NCBI GenBank assembly: GCA_018242445.1
Contig: JAFEBW010000060.1
Location: 88,675-152,674 of the forward strand
DNA length: 64,000 nt
From: Pseudomonadota bacterium
Lineage (GTDB): Bacteria > Pseudomonadota > Gammaproteobacteria > Xanthomonadales > Xanthomonadaceae
Reading direction: 5' to 3'
A program made the position numbers and the translations under genes. The first letter of the stretch is position 1; every line of letters begins with the position of its first letter. Shown here piece by piece: positions 46,198 to 54,700 of this stretch. The notes beneath the pieces are model-generated. The model was not told the origin of the DNA and ran no database searches. It saw only the letters and a list, made by a program, of their open reading frames with translations.

Positions 46198-47094
46198 TCA
46201 TCCCTTCGCAGCCGGCCGGATGACGATCGCCACGCCGGCGAGGATCACCGCCATCGCGCCGATCTCGTGCATGCCGAAGCGCTCGCCGGCGAGCGCCGCG
46301 CCCAGCAGCACCGCGATCGGCGGGTTGACGTAGGCGTAGCTGGTCGCCAGCGCCGGGCGCACGTGGTCGAGCAGCCAGATGTAGGCGGTGAAGCCGACGA
46401 TGGATCCGAACACGGTGAGGTAGGCCAGCGCGCCGAACGCCGCCGCCGACGGTATGGCGTGGATGCGCTCGCCGGCGGCAAGGCCGGTGACCAGCATCAT
46501 CGCCGAACCGCACAGCATCTGCCCGGCGGCGGACATGAAGGGCGATGGCAGGTCGCGACCACGGCTCCACACCGAACCCCACGCCCACGCAGCGGCGGCC
46601 ACCACCAGCGCGATCATGCCCAGCGGGCTGGCGCGCAACTCGCCGCCGAGGTTGAGCCAGAGGATGCCGGCGAAACCGATCGCCAATCCGATCCATTCGC
46701 GGCCACTGGGGTGGCTGCCGCGCATCATGCCGAACAGCGCAGCCCACAAGGGCATCGAGGCCACCGCGACCGCGGCCAGTCCGGAAGACACCTGCAACTC
46801 CGCCCACGTCACCAGTCCGTTCGACAACAGCACCATCCACAGGCCGAGCGGCACCAGGTTTTTCCATTGCGCGCGGGTCGGGGCAGCCACGCCTCGCCAA
46901 CGCAATACGCCGTACATCAATGCGCCGGCCGCGCCCATGCGCAGGCCGGCCAGCAGGAACGGCGGGAAGCCCTGCAGGCCGATCAGGATGCCCAGATACG
47001 TCGAGCCCCAGATCAGGTACAGCGAGCCCAGCGCCAAGGCGATGGCCAGGCCGCCGGGGCGGCTGCGAGCGACATCCATCGGTACGGCATTCAT
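46198..47094 (-). CDS. EamA family drug/metabolite exporter, YedA-like
   Basis: A 298-aa inner-membrane transporter with ten predicted helices in two EamA halves (LYLIWGSTYLGILIGLQGFPPFLLAGLRM; VAAAAWAWGSVWSRG; AYLTVFGSIVGFTAYIWLLDHVRPALATSYAYVNPPIAVLLGA). The second-half sequence SYAYVNPPIAVLLG is typical of YedA/RhtA-type proteins. The substrate is unknown; members export amino acids or other metabolites. ATG 47094 is chosen over 47145 because the latter adds a non-membrane leader. It is divergent from an Lrp/AsnC regulator with a shared palindrome, suggesting regulated amino acid export. Confidence 0.88.
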   Translation of the reverse strand: MNAVPMDVARSRPGGLAIALALGSLYLIWGSTYLGILIGLQGFPPFLLAGLRMGAAGALMYGVLRWRGVAAPTRAQWKNLVPLGLWMVLLSNGLVTWAELQVSSGLAAVAVASMPLWAALFGMMRGSHPSGREWIGLAIGFAGILWLNLGGELRASPLGMIALVVAAAAWAWGSVWSRGRDLPSPFMSAAGQMLCGSAMMLVTGLAAGERIHAIPSAAAFGALAYLTVFGSIVGFTAYIWLLDHVRPALATSYAYVNPPIAVLLGAALAGERFGMHEIGAMAVILAGVAIVIRPAAKG

Positions 47095-47181
47095 GCGGCG
47101 GCTCCGTGGTGCAAGCGGAGGAGGTTGGAAGGCAAGCCTATCCATGCGGCGAGCATCGCGATTGAAAAATCATGCGTATCG

Positions 47182-47198
47182 ACGCAATATTTTTGCGT
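47182..47198. promoter_or_regulatory. Palindromic operator candidate between the EamA and Lrp/AsnC genes
   Basis: ACGCAATATTTTTGCGT is an inverted repeat (arms ACGCAA and TTGCGT, 5-base AT-rich spacer). AT-rich centres with this layout are typical of Lrp/AsnC sites. It sits in the divergent promoter region and reaches into the GTG start of the regulator gene, so it may control both genes. Confidence 0.55.
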
Positions 47199-47688
47199 GG
47201 CCTCCCCATCCCCTCTCGACGATTTCGATCACCGCCTGCTGGCGTTGCTGCAGGCCGATGCCGCGCAAACGCTGACCGCGCTCGGCGATGCCGTGGGTCT
47301 GTCGGCCAGCGCGGTGCAGCGGCGCATCGGCAGGTATCGGCGGGCCGGGCTGCTGCGCGAGGTGGCCGTGCTGGATGCCGGCATGCTGCCGGCAGTCACG
47401 CTCGCCGCGGTGTGGGTGACGATGGAACGCGACACCCTGCGCCTGCATCGCGCCTTCCGCGCACGCATGCTGGCTGCGCCCGAGGTGCAGCAGTGCTATG
47501 CGGTGGCCGGGCAGTGGGATTACCTCGTGATCCTCGCCGCAACGGGCGTCGCGCACTACCGGCAGATCGCCGAGCGTTTGTTCGTGGACGAGGGTACGGT
47601 GAAACGCTACGAGACGACGCTGGTGTTCGACACCGTCAAACGCGGGCTGGCGCTGCCGACGCAAATTGCAACGCGGCGAAAGGGATAG
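47197..47688 (+). CDS. Lrp/AsnC family transcriptional regulator
   Basis: A 163-aa regulator. The N-terminal winged helix-turn-helix is DDFDHRLLALLQADAAQTLTALGDAVGLSASAVQRRIGRYRRAGLL (residues 7-52). The C-terminal RAM/ligand domain is VTLAAVWVTMERDT to VKRYETTLVFDTVKRGLALP. Members sense amino acids and act as dimers or octamers. No upstream ATG is in frame, so GTG 47197 is taken; it has no clear ribosome binding site and overlaps a palindrome, suggesting a leaderless or autoregulated transcript. The divergent EamA exporter is the likely target. Confidence 0.88.
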   Translation: MASPSPLDDFDHRLLALLQADAAQTLTALGDAVGLSASAVQRRIGRYRRAGLLREVAVLDAGMLPAVTLAAVWVTMERDTLRLHRAFRARMLAAPEVQQCYAVAGQWDYLVILAATGVAHYRQIAERLFVDEGTVKRYETTLVFDTVKRGLALPTQIATRRKG

Positions 47689-47697
47689 AAGGGTACA

Positions 47698-47727
47698 AGC
47701 CGATTCCCGATTCCCCTGTCCCGGCTT
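47698..47727. repeat. GATTCCC heptads downstream of the soeC-like stop
   Basis: CCGATTCCCGATTCCCC units directly follow the stop codon of the minus-strand gene ending at 47728, in the same stop-adjacent position as the heptads after sdhA (3525-3547) and lolC (505-530). Confidence 0.65.
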
Positions 47728-48669
47728 TCAGTAATAGAGCGTCACCAGATGTTTGGCTTCGGCGAAGAACAGCCAGCGTTCGACGAAGGCTCCGGCGAGC
47801 GTGGACAGCGCCGCCAGCGGCAGCGCGAACACCGCCACGCCATGCAGCAGCGCCGCAGCGAGCAGCGCCAGCAGCGGCAGGATGGCGAACAGCAGCAAGG
47901 ACAGCATCCGCAGCTTGTTGGCATGCTTGCGCGCCACCACGAAACCCATTTCGCGGGTGAGGTAATTCGCCTCGGTGTGCGGGCGCTCGAATGGCGTCAC
48001 CGCGCCGAAGCCTTCCAGCGCGGTCGCCGATGCGCGCGACGGCATCTCGATGCGGTCGATCGCATGCCAGTAGCCTTCCTTGATCCACGCACAGGACAAG
48101 CTGGTGGTGGCAAGGATCGCCAGCGATTGCGCCGACAACGCGGGTTGCACGCCGGCGATGGCGAACAGCGCGGCGTGCGCGAAGCCGCCGGTCTGCAGGG
48201 CGAGCACGATATAAGCCGGCAATACCAGCGGCTGCCGCCATGCCGGCACCGTTTTCAGGCAGGCGTAGATCATCGCCGTGCAGCACACCGTGCCCAGCGC
48301 GAGCAGCGCCAGCGCGACCGCCGCGCCCATGGCCAGCATCGGCCGCCCGAAATACAGCCCGGCGAAGCATGCGGCGAACGCGGCATACGCCAGCAGCGAG
48401 GCCGCGCCCTCGCGCGACAGCCACGAGGTGCGCCACTGCGAGAAAGCGCGCCAGGCGCGCGCCGGCTTGCCGAGGTGGAACACCGAACTGACCAGCCCGA
48501 TGGTGACCAGCACGCAGCCGGCTGCGGCGACCAGCAACCACGCGAACCAATGATCGGGGCCGGAGCGCGCCAGCCCGACATTGAAGGCGTCCAGCACCCA
48601 CCAGAACCACAGGCCGTAGCCCGCGCCCGACAGCGTGGTGAACACGATGACCGAGAGCGCGGGGTTCAT
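47728..48669 (-). CDS. soeC: DmsC/SoeC-like quinone-interacting membrane anchor subunit
   Basis: A 313-aa inner-membrane protein with eight predicted helices of the DmsC family (SVIVFTTLSGAGYGLWFWWVLDAFN; WFAWLLVAAAGCVLVTIGLVSSVFHLGKPARAWRAFSQWRTSWLSREG). FHLGKP and SWLSREG are characteristic of the family. It should oxidise or reduce quinone and pass electrons to the FeS subunit. It is separated from the FeS-subunit gene by a 400-bp spacer that carries a composite repeat. The symbol follows the Soe interpretation of the complex. Confidence 0.82.
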   Translation of the reverse strand: MNPALSVIVFTTLSGAGYGLWFWWVLDAFNVGLARSGPDHWFAWLLVAAAGCVLVTIGLVSSVFHLGKPARAWRAFSQWRTSWLSREGAASLLAYAAFAACFAGLYFGRPMLAMGAAVALALLALGTVCCTAMIYACLKTVPAWRQPLVLPAYIVLALQTGGFAHAALFAIAGVQPALSAQSLAILATTSLSCAWIKEGYWHAIDRIEMPSRASATALEGFGAVTPFERPHTEANYLTREMGFVVARKHANKLRMLSLLLFAILPLLALLAAALLHGVAVFALPLAALSTLAGAFVERWLFFAEAKHLVTLYY

Positions 48670-48680
48670 GACATCACGCT

Positions 48681-48897
48681 ACCGATCATGGTGGCAGATA
48701 CGCCCGCCGGAAATGAAAGAATCTGCGCTATGACCCCCTCCCCCGCTTGTGGGGGGTGATGAGGCGAGCTTGCGAACGGCCAGTGGCCGTTCGCGCGCCG
48801 AAGAACGCCCGGCTGGGCAGGGAAGTTGGGGTGTGGGCTGGTTTGTGACAAAAGCTCCCCCCATCCCGGCCTTCCCCCGCAAGCGGGGGAAGGAGTC
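48681..48897. repeat. Composite hairpin repeat in the soeB-soeC gap
   Basis: The palindrome GAACGGCCAGTGGCCGTTC is at 48774-48792; it matches the GAACTGCC/GGCAGTTC palindrome of the other composites, but with paired changes on both arms. A C-rich hairpin (about 48736-48756) precedes it and CCTTCCCCCGC/GCGGGGGAAGG (about 48870-48893) follows. A CCGATCATGGTGGC module lies at 48682-48695. The gap 48670-49069 holds no gene, and nothing was recognised at 48898-49069. Confidence 0.82.
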
Positions 48898-49069
48898 AAA
48901 GCGGCCTGTGCCGGAAGATTGGGGAGCAAACGCTCTTTCGCGCTGAACGCGGCACTGCCGCGTGGATGGCATGAACGGCCAGACACGGAGCCTGCCGAGG
49001 GCGATCCAGCATCAACTGCGTTGCGCCATGGATGGCAGCCGCTCACGTCACAACAATTTCGATAATCCA

Positions 49070-49870
49070 TCATCGCGACAGCACCCGATCCAGCCAGCGC
49101 AGCACGGACGGCAGTTTGTCCGCATCGAGGGCTTCGCTGGCCAATGATGTTGACGACGGGGCTGATGGATTCGATGCGCCCCCCGCCCTGCGCGGCCGTG
49201 GCGGCAGGTACTTGTTGGTCGGCCGATAGCCCAGCTCCGGCAGCAGATCGCGGCCACCTCGCTCGACGACGAGTTGCGACACCTCCGATTGCGGATCGCC
49301 CAGATCGCCGAAATGCCGCGCCCGCGTCGGGCAGGCCTGCACGCAGGCTGGTTGCCGCTCTTCCTCGTCGAGTTGCTCGTTGTAGATGCGGTCCACGCAC
49401 AGCGTGCACTTCTTCATCACGCCCTCGACCGCCGAATACTCGCGTGCGCCATACGGGCAGGCCCACGAACACAATTTGCAGCCGATGCACTTGTCTTCGT
49501 CCACCAGCACGATGCCATCCGACGCGCGCTTGTAGCTGGCCCCGGTCGGGCACACCGTCACGCAGGCGGGCGTTTCGCAATGCAGGCACGAGCGCGGGAA
49601 GTGCACGGTCATCGGCGCAGCCGTCACCGCTTGGGGTGCATCCTTTCCCCCGTCCCCCGTCCCCAGTCCCGTGGCTTCATAGGAATGCACCCGATTGAAC
49701 CACACCCCGAACGGCTCGGCGCCGTAGGGGTTTTCGTCGGTCAACGGCCCGGCGATGCCGCCGGCGTTCCATTCCTTGCAGGCCACCGCGCAGGCGTGGC
49801 AGCCCACGCAGGTGTCCAGGTCGATCACCAGGCCGAGCTTGCGCTTCGATGGCGCGGGCAGGCCGGTCAT
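49070..49870 (-). CDS. soeB: DmsB/SoeB-like four-cluster iron-sulfur subunit
   Basis: A 266-aa cytoplasmic electron-transfer protein. Four Cys groups bind [4Fe-4S] clusters: CVGCHACAVACK (residues 21-32), CLHCETPACVTVCP, CIGCKLCSWACPYG, and CTLCVDRI with CVQACPT. They carry electrons between the molybdenum subunit and the membrane anchor. There is no Tat signal. The segment YEATGLGTGDGGKDAPQAVT (about residues 64-83) is an insert encoded by C-rich repeat-like DNA at about 49620-49680. A 45-residue Ser/Ala/Pro-rich tail follows the last cluster. Its ATG overlaps the permease stop (ATGA). Confidence 0.88.
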   Translation of the reverse strand: MTGLPAPSKRKLGLVIDLDTCVGCHACAVACKEWNAGGIAGPLTDENPYGAEPFGVWFNRVHSYEATGLGTGDGGKDAPQAVTAAPMTVHFPRSCLHCETPACVTVCPTGASYKRASDGIVLVDEDKCIGCKLCSWACPYGAREYSAVEGVMKKCTLCVDRIYNEQLDEEERQPACVQACPTRARHFGDLGDPQSEVSQLVVERGGRDLLPELGYRPTNKYLPPRPRRAGGASNPSAPSSTSLASEALDADKLPSVLRWLDRVLSR

Positions 49871-51636
49871 CGCACGAATGGCCAGAAATGCGGGATGAGC
49901 GCCATCGAGATGGCGCAGAACAGGGCGATCATCGGTATGCCGATCCTGAGGAAATCGGTGAAGCGGTAGCCGCCGGCGTTATACACCATCGTGTTAGTCG
50001 GATAGCCGACCGGGGTGGCGAAGGAGGTCGCCGCCGCGAACGCGGTGGCGACCACGAAGGGCGTCGGGTCGACGTGCATCGCGTGGCCGACCGACACGCC
50101 GATCGGGATCATGATCACCACCGACGGATTGTGCCCCATCAGCTCGGTCAGGAGGGCGGTCAGCAAGTACACCATCAGCAGCGCCAGCAGCGGATCGCGG
50201 TCGCCGACCGCCGCCATGCCCCAATCGACCATGTGCTGCGCCAGCCCGGTTTTCTGCATCGCGATGCCCAGCGGCAGCACCGCGCCGAGCAGGACGATGA
50301 CCTTCCAGTCCATCGCCTCGTAGACGTTGGAATACTTGAAGCAGCCGGTGAGCGCCATCAACACGCAACCCAGCAGCGCGGCCACCACGATCGACAGCAG
50401 GCCCAGGCCGGCGACGACGATCACGCCGACGAGGATGGCGATGGCGACCGGCGCCTTGCGGCGCGATTCATGGGTTTCGCTGCGCTCGTCGAGCACCACC
50501 AGACCGGGAACGCGTTCCAGATCCGGCAAGTCCTTCTCGTCGACGAGGATCAGCAGGGTGTCGCCGCCGTCCAGCCGCACATGCTTGATGTTTTCCCGCA
50601 GCACCTCGCCGCGGCGCTGGATTGCCAGCACCATCGCCTGATACGTCCAGCGAAAATCCATCTCGGCCAGGGTGCGCCCGACGAGGTGGGTGTTGGGCGC
50701 GACGATCGCGCGCACCAGCACGCGCTTGGCCATGCCGCCCCAGTGCGTCGCCCGCGCCCCCGGCTGCAGCGCAAGGCCGGCGGCGTACTGGAACTGGCCC
50801 AGCCGATCCCAGTCGCCGCGCACGATCAGCACGTCGTCCTCGGCCAGCTTCTGCGATTGCGGCGACCACATGCGCTCCTCGCCACGCACCAGTTCTAGCA
50901 CCGCCACGCCGTATTTCTCGCCCAAGCGCAATTCATCGAGTGCCTTGCCCACCAGCGGCGATCCGGCTTTCACCCGCAGCTCGGTGACGTACTTGCCCTG
51001 CGCCGTGTCTTCGGCGGCGCGGGTGCCGCCGTCCCTGGGCAGCAGCCAGCGGCCGATGGTCATCATGTAGGCGATGCCCACCACCGCGAGGATCGCGCCG
51101 AGCCGGGTGAACTCGAACACGCCGAAGCCGTGCAGCCCTTCCTGCCGCGCGAGGCTGTCGGTGAGCAGGTTCGACGAGGTGCCGATCAGGGTGCACACGC
51201 CGCCCATCTGCGCTGCGAACGACATCGGCATCAACACCTGCGAGGGCGATATGCGGGTGCGTGCGCACACCGTCAGGCACACCGGCAGGAAGGTCGCCAC
51301 CAGCGCGGTGTTCTTGATGAACGCGCCCAGCGCCGCCATCAGCGCCATGATCGTCAGCGTGAGCAGCCACGGCCGCTTGATGCGCACCAGCAAGCCGATC
51401 ACCGGATCCAGCCCGCCGGTGCCGACCACGCCGGCATTGAGCGCGAACATGGCCGCGATCGCCACCGTGGCCTCGTTGGAGAAGCCGCTCAGGCCTTCGG
51501 CCGGGGTGACGATGTGCGCCACCAGCAACACGCCCAGCACCAGCAGGCCGATCACGTCGTAGCGCAGCTTCTCGCTCACGAACAGCGCCATCGCGCCCGC
51601 GAGCAGACCGGCGACCGTCCATGCCTGCCAGCTCAT
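49867..51636 (-). CDS. SLC13-family permease with two RCK_C (TrkA-C) domains
   Basis: A 589-aa inner-membrane transporter. Helix groups at residues 1-180 and 400-589 flank a cytoplasmic region with two TrkA-C domains (YVTELRVKAGSPLVGKALDELRL; LVRAIVAPNTHLVGRTLAEMDF). Signatures include NTALVATFLPV, FAAQMGGVCTLIGTSSNLL and ATSFATPVGYPTNTMVYNAGGY. This SAC1/CitT-like layout is found in proteins linked to sulfate, sulfite, dicarboxylate or arsenite transport. Its position inside the Soe-like operon, coupled to soeB, suggests movement of sulfur oxyanions; this is inference. An in-frame start at 51720 adds only an unrelated leader. Confidence 0.85.
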   Translation of the reverse strand: MSWQAWTVAGLLAGAMALFVSEKLRYDVIGLLVLGVLLVAHIVTPAEGLSGFSNEATVAIAAMFALNAGVVGTGGLDPVIGLLVRIKRPWLLTLTIMALMAALGAFIKNTALVATFLPVCLTVCARTRISPSQVLMPMSFAAQMGGVCTLIGTSSNLLTDSLARQEGLHGFGVFEFTRLGAILAVVGIAYMMTIGRWLLPRDGGTRAAEDTAQGKYVTELRVKAGSPLVGKALDELRLGEKYGVAVLELVRGEERMWSPQSQKLAEDDVLIVRGDWDRLGQFQYAAGLALQPGARATHWGGMAKRVLVRAIVAPNTHLVGRTLAEMDFRWTYQAMVLAIQRRGEVLRENIKHVRLDGGDTLLILVDEKDLPDLERVPGLVVLDERSETHESRRKAPVAIAILVGVIVVAGLGLLSIVVAALLGCVLMALTGCFKYSNVYEAMDWKVIVLLGAVLPLGIAMQKTGLAQHMVDWGMAAVGDRDPLLALLMVYLLTALLTELMGHNPSVVIMIPIGVSVGHAMHVDPTPFVVATAFAAATSFATPVGYPTNTMVYNAGGYRFTDFLRIGIPMIALFCAISMALIPHFWPFVR

Positions 51637-51781
51637 GCGCGCACCGCCCGTCCGCACGCCACCGTTGCCGCAGGAATGCGCGGCATCAGCCCACCTGCGG
51701 CGACGGCCGTCGTGCAGCAACCGGCCCCGGCGACTGGATCGGCGGCACGGCGTGCTTCACGACGTGGGTGAACCATCGGAT

Positions 51782-54700
51782 TCATCGTCGATTCCGGAAC
51801 GCGGCACCGTAGCGTAATGGATCGGACGACACATTGCCTACTGAAATACTGGGAAATTGCGGCTGGCTGGTCATTTCGACATGCCCCGCGGCCCGCTCGA
51901 TCCGCACCCGCAGGTCGAACCACGCCGCCTGCCCGGTCACCGGGTCGGCATTGAAGCGGTCGCCGCGCGGCGTGCGGTCGGAAATCAGGTGATTGAGCAG
52001 GAAGCCCTGCTCGCCTTCGGGAGCGTTCGCGGCCAGCCGCCACGCACCGCGGCGCTTGCCGATGGCGTTCCACGTCCACACCGTGTCCGGCTGCACGTTG
52101 CCCGCGCAGCGCGCCTGCACGGTGATGCGGCCGTTGTGCGAATCCACATGCACGAAGTCGCCATCGGCGATGCCGTAGCGCGCGGCGGTATCCGGGTGGA
52201 CATACAGGCAATTGCGCGTGGCGATCTGTCGCAGCCACGCATTCTGCGAGCCCCAGGCGTGGTACATGAACATCGGTCGTTGGGTGATCGCGCTCAGCGG
52301 GAATCTTCTCCTGCCGCCGTCTGGCGGTGTTGCGGGGCTCGCTGCGCTGGATGAGGGGTCGAACTCCGACGCAGTTTCGACACCCCCTCTCCCCAACCCC
52401 TCTCCCGCAAGGGGAGAGGGGCTGCCTGCGACCTGTTCGCCTTCGAATGGCTCGTACCAGATCGGCAGCGGATCGAAGTAGCGCTCGACCCGTTCGCGGT
52501 CGCTCTCGGGCGGCTGCGCCGCGCCATGTCCGCGCGCGGACAGGCGAAATTTTTGCAAGACCTCCGAATACAGGTGCAGCACGACGGGCTCGGCCTTGCC
52601 GATGAAACCCATCGCCTGCGACCATTCCAGATACTCGCGGTTGGCCATCTTGTAATAGCGCGCCGCTTCGGGGATCGGCGCGTGCCAGAAACCGCCGTGG
52701 GCGATATAGGCTTCGAGTTGTTTCGGATTCGGCGGCCCTTTGCCTTCCAGCGTGCCATCGGCGCCGCGCCAGCCCGCGAGCAGACCCACGCCCGGCGCAC
52801 GCTGGTGGTGGACCATGTAATCGGCGTAATCGCGGTACACCGGTGCGCCGGCCGCATCGACCATGCCCGGCAACTTCAGCCGCGCTCCCAGATCCAGCAG
52901 CACCGACTGGAAGCCGCGCACGTCGCGCGGACGGCCATCGGCATCAGCCTGCGTGGCCGCTTCGAAGATCGGATGGCGGATCGCGTCGGCCGCGCCATCG
53001 GCATCGGAGATCGGGCGGTCGAGCAGGCTGATGCAGTCGTGGCGTTCCAGATAGGTGGTGTCCGGCAACACGAGGTCGGCGTAGGCGACCATCTCGCTGG
53101 CATAGGCGTCGGCGTAGAGGATGCGCGGAATCCTGTAGCCGCCGTGCGCATCCTTGTCGGTGAGCATGCGCATCGTCTCGGCCGTATTCATCGCCGAGTT
53201 CCAGCTCATGTTCGCCATGAACATCATCAGGGTGTCGATGCGGTACGGATCGCCCGCCCAGGCGTTGCGGATCACCGCGTGCATCATCCCGTGCGCCGCC
53301 AGCGGGTAGGCCCACGAGAAGGCGTGGTCGATCCGCCGTGGCGCGCCGTGCGCATCGACGACCAGATCCTCGGGGCCGTGCACGAAACCCAGAGCCGGCG
53401 CATCCAGCCCGCCGTCGTCGCGGCGCTTCCTGCCCGGCCGGTTCGCCGGCGGGATGGGCTTGGGATACGGCGGCTGGTAGCGGAACGATCCCGGCGCATC
53501 CACCGCCCCCAGCAGCATCTGCAACACATGCAGCGCGCGGCAGGTGTGGAAACCGTTGCTGTGCGCGGCGATCCCGCGCATGGCGTGCATCGCCACCGGG
53601 CGGCCGACCATGTCCTCGTGGCGGCGGCCGTGGGTGTCCGTCCACGCGACCGGAAGTGTCAGACCACTGTCGAACGCCGCCTGCGCCAGCTCGCCGGCGA
53701 TGCGGCGGATGGTGTCGGCCGGGATGCCGCAACGCGCGGCCACCGCATCGGGGGAATACTGCGGATCGAGATACCGCTCCACGAGGAGGTGGAACACGGG
53801 TTTCGCCTTGCGGCCATCGGGCAGCACGTATTCGCCCACCACGGCAGGGGAGATGTCGATGGCATCGGCGGGAGAAACGCCCCCCTCCCTTTCGCCGCGT
53901 GCCAACACCCCCTCCCTTTCGCCGGGCGAAGGGGGTGATGAGGCGCGCTGATGAACTGCCGGTGGCAGTTCATGTGCCGAAGAACGCCCGGCAGGGCCGG
54001 AGGGTTGGGGAACGGTTTCTACCCCCTCCCTTTCGCCGCAGGCGAAGGGGAGGGTTGGGGAGGGGTGCTCCTGGTTGTTCGCAAGATACGCAAGAACCCC
54101 CTCCCTGCCTCCCCCTTCGCTGCGCGAACGGGGAGGGGTAACAGCGCACAACGCCCTGCCCTGCGCATCCCTCGCGATCATCCCGTCATCGGCAGCGCCC
54201 GGATCGCAGATCACCAGATGGTGCGCGTCGGTGTAGCGCGCGAGGTAGTCCAGATCGATGCGATCGGTGCGCAGTAGTTCATGGATCAGGGCGAACGCGA
54301 ACAGACCGTCGGTGCCGGGGCGGATGCCGATCCACTCGTCGGCAATCGCCCCGTAACCGCTGCGGATGGGATTGACGGAAACGATCTTCGCCCCGCGCGC
54401 CTTGAGCTTGCCCAGGCCCAGCTTGATCGGGTTGGAATCGTGATCCTCGGCCACGCCCCACAGCATCAGGTAGCGCGCGTGCTCCCAGTCGGGCTCACCG
54501 AACTCCCAGAAACTGCCGCCGAGCGTGTACAGCCCGCCCGCGGCCATGTTCACCGAACAGAAACCGCCGTGCGCGGCGTAATTGATCGTGCCGAATTGCT
54601 GCGCCCACCAGCCGGTCAGCGCCTGCGACTGGTCGCGGCCGGTGAAGAAGGCCAGCTCGTCCGGATTGCGCTCGCGGATGGGCTTGAGCCACGAGGTCGC

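Noticed and set aside
45966..46223. Small plus-strand frame after the isovaleryl-CoA dehydrogenase gene
   Set aside because: It overlaps the 3' end of that gene, has no ribosome binding site and no recognisable protein pattern.
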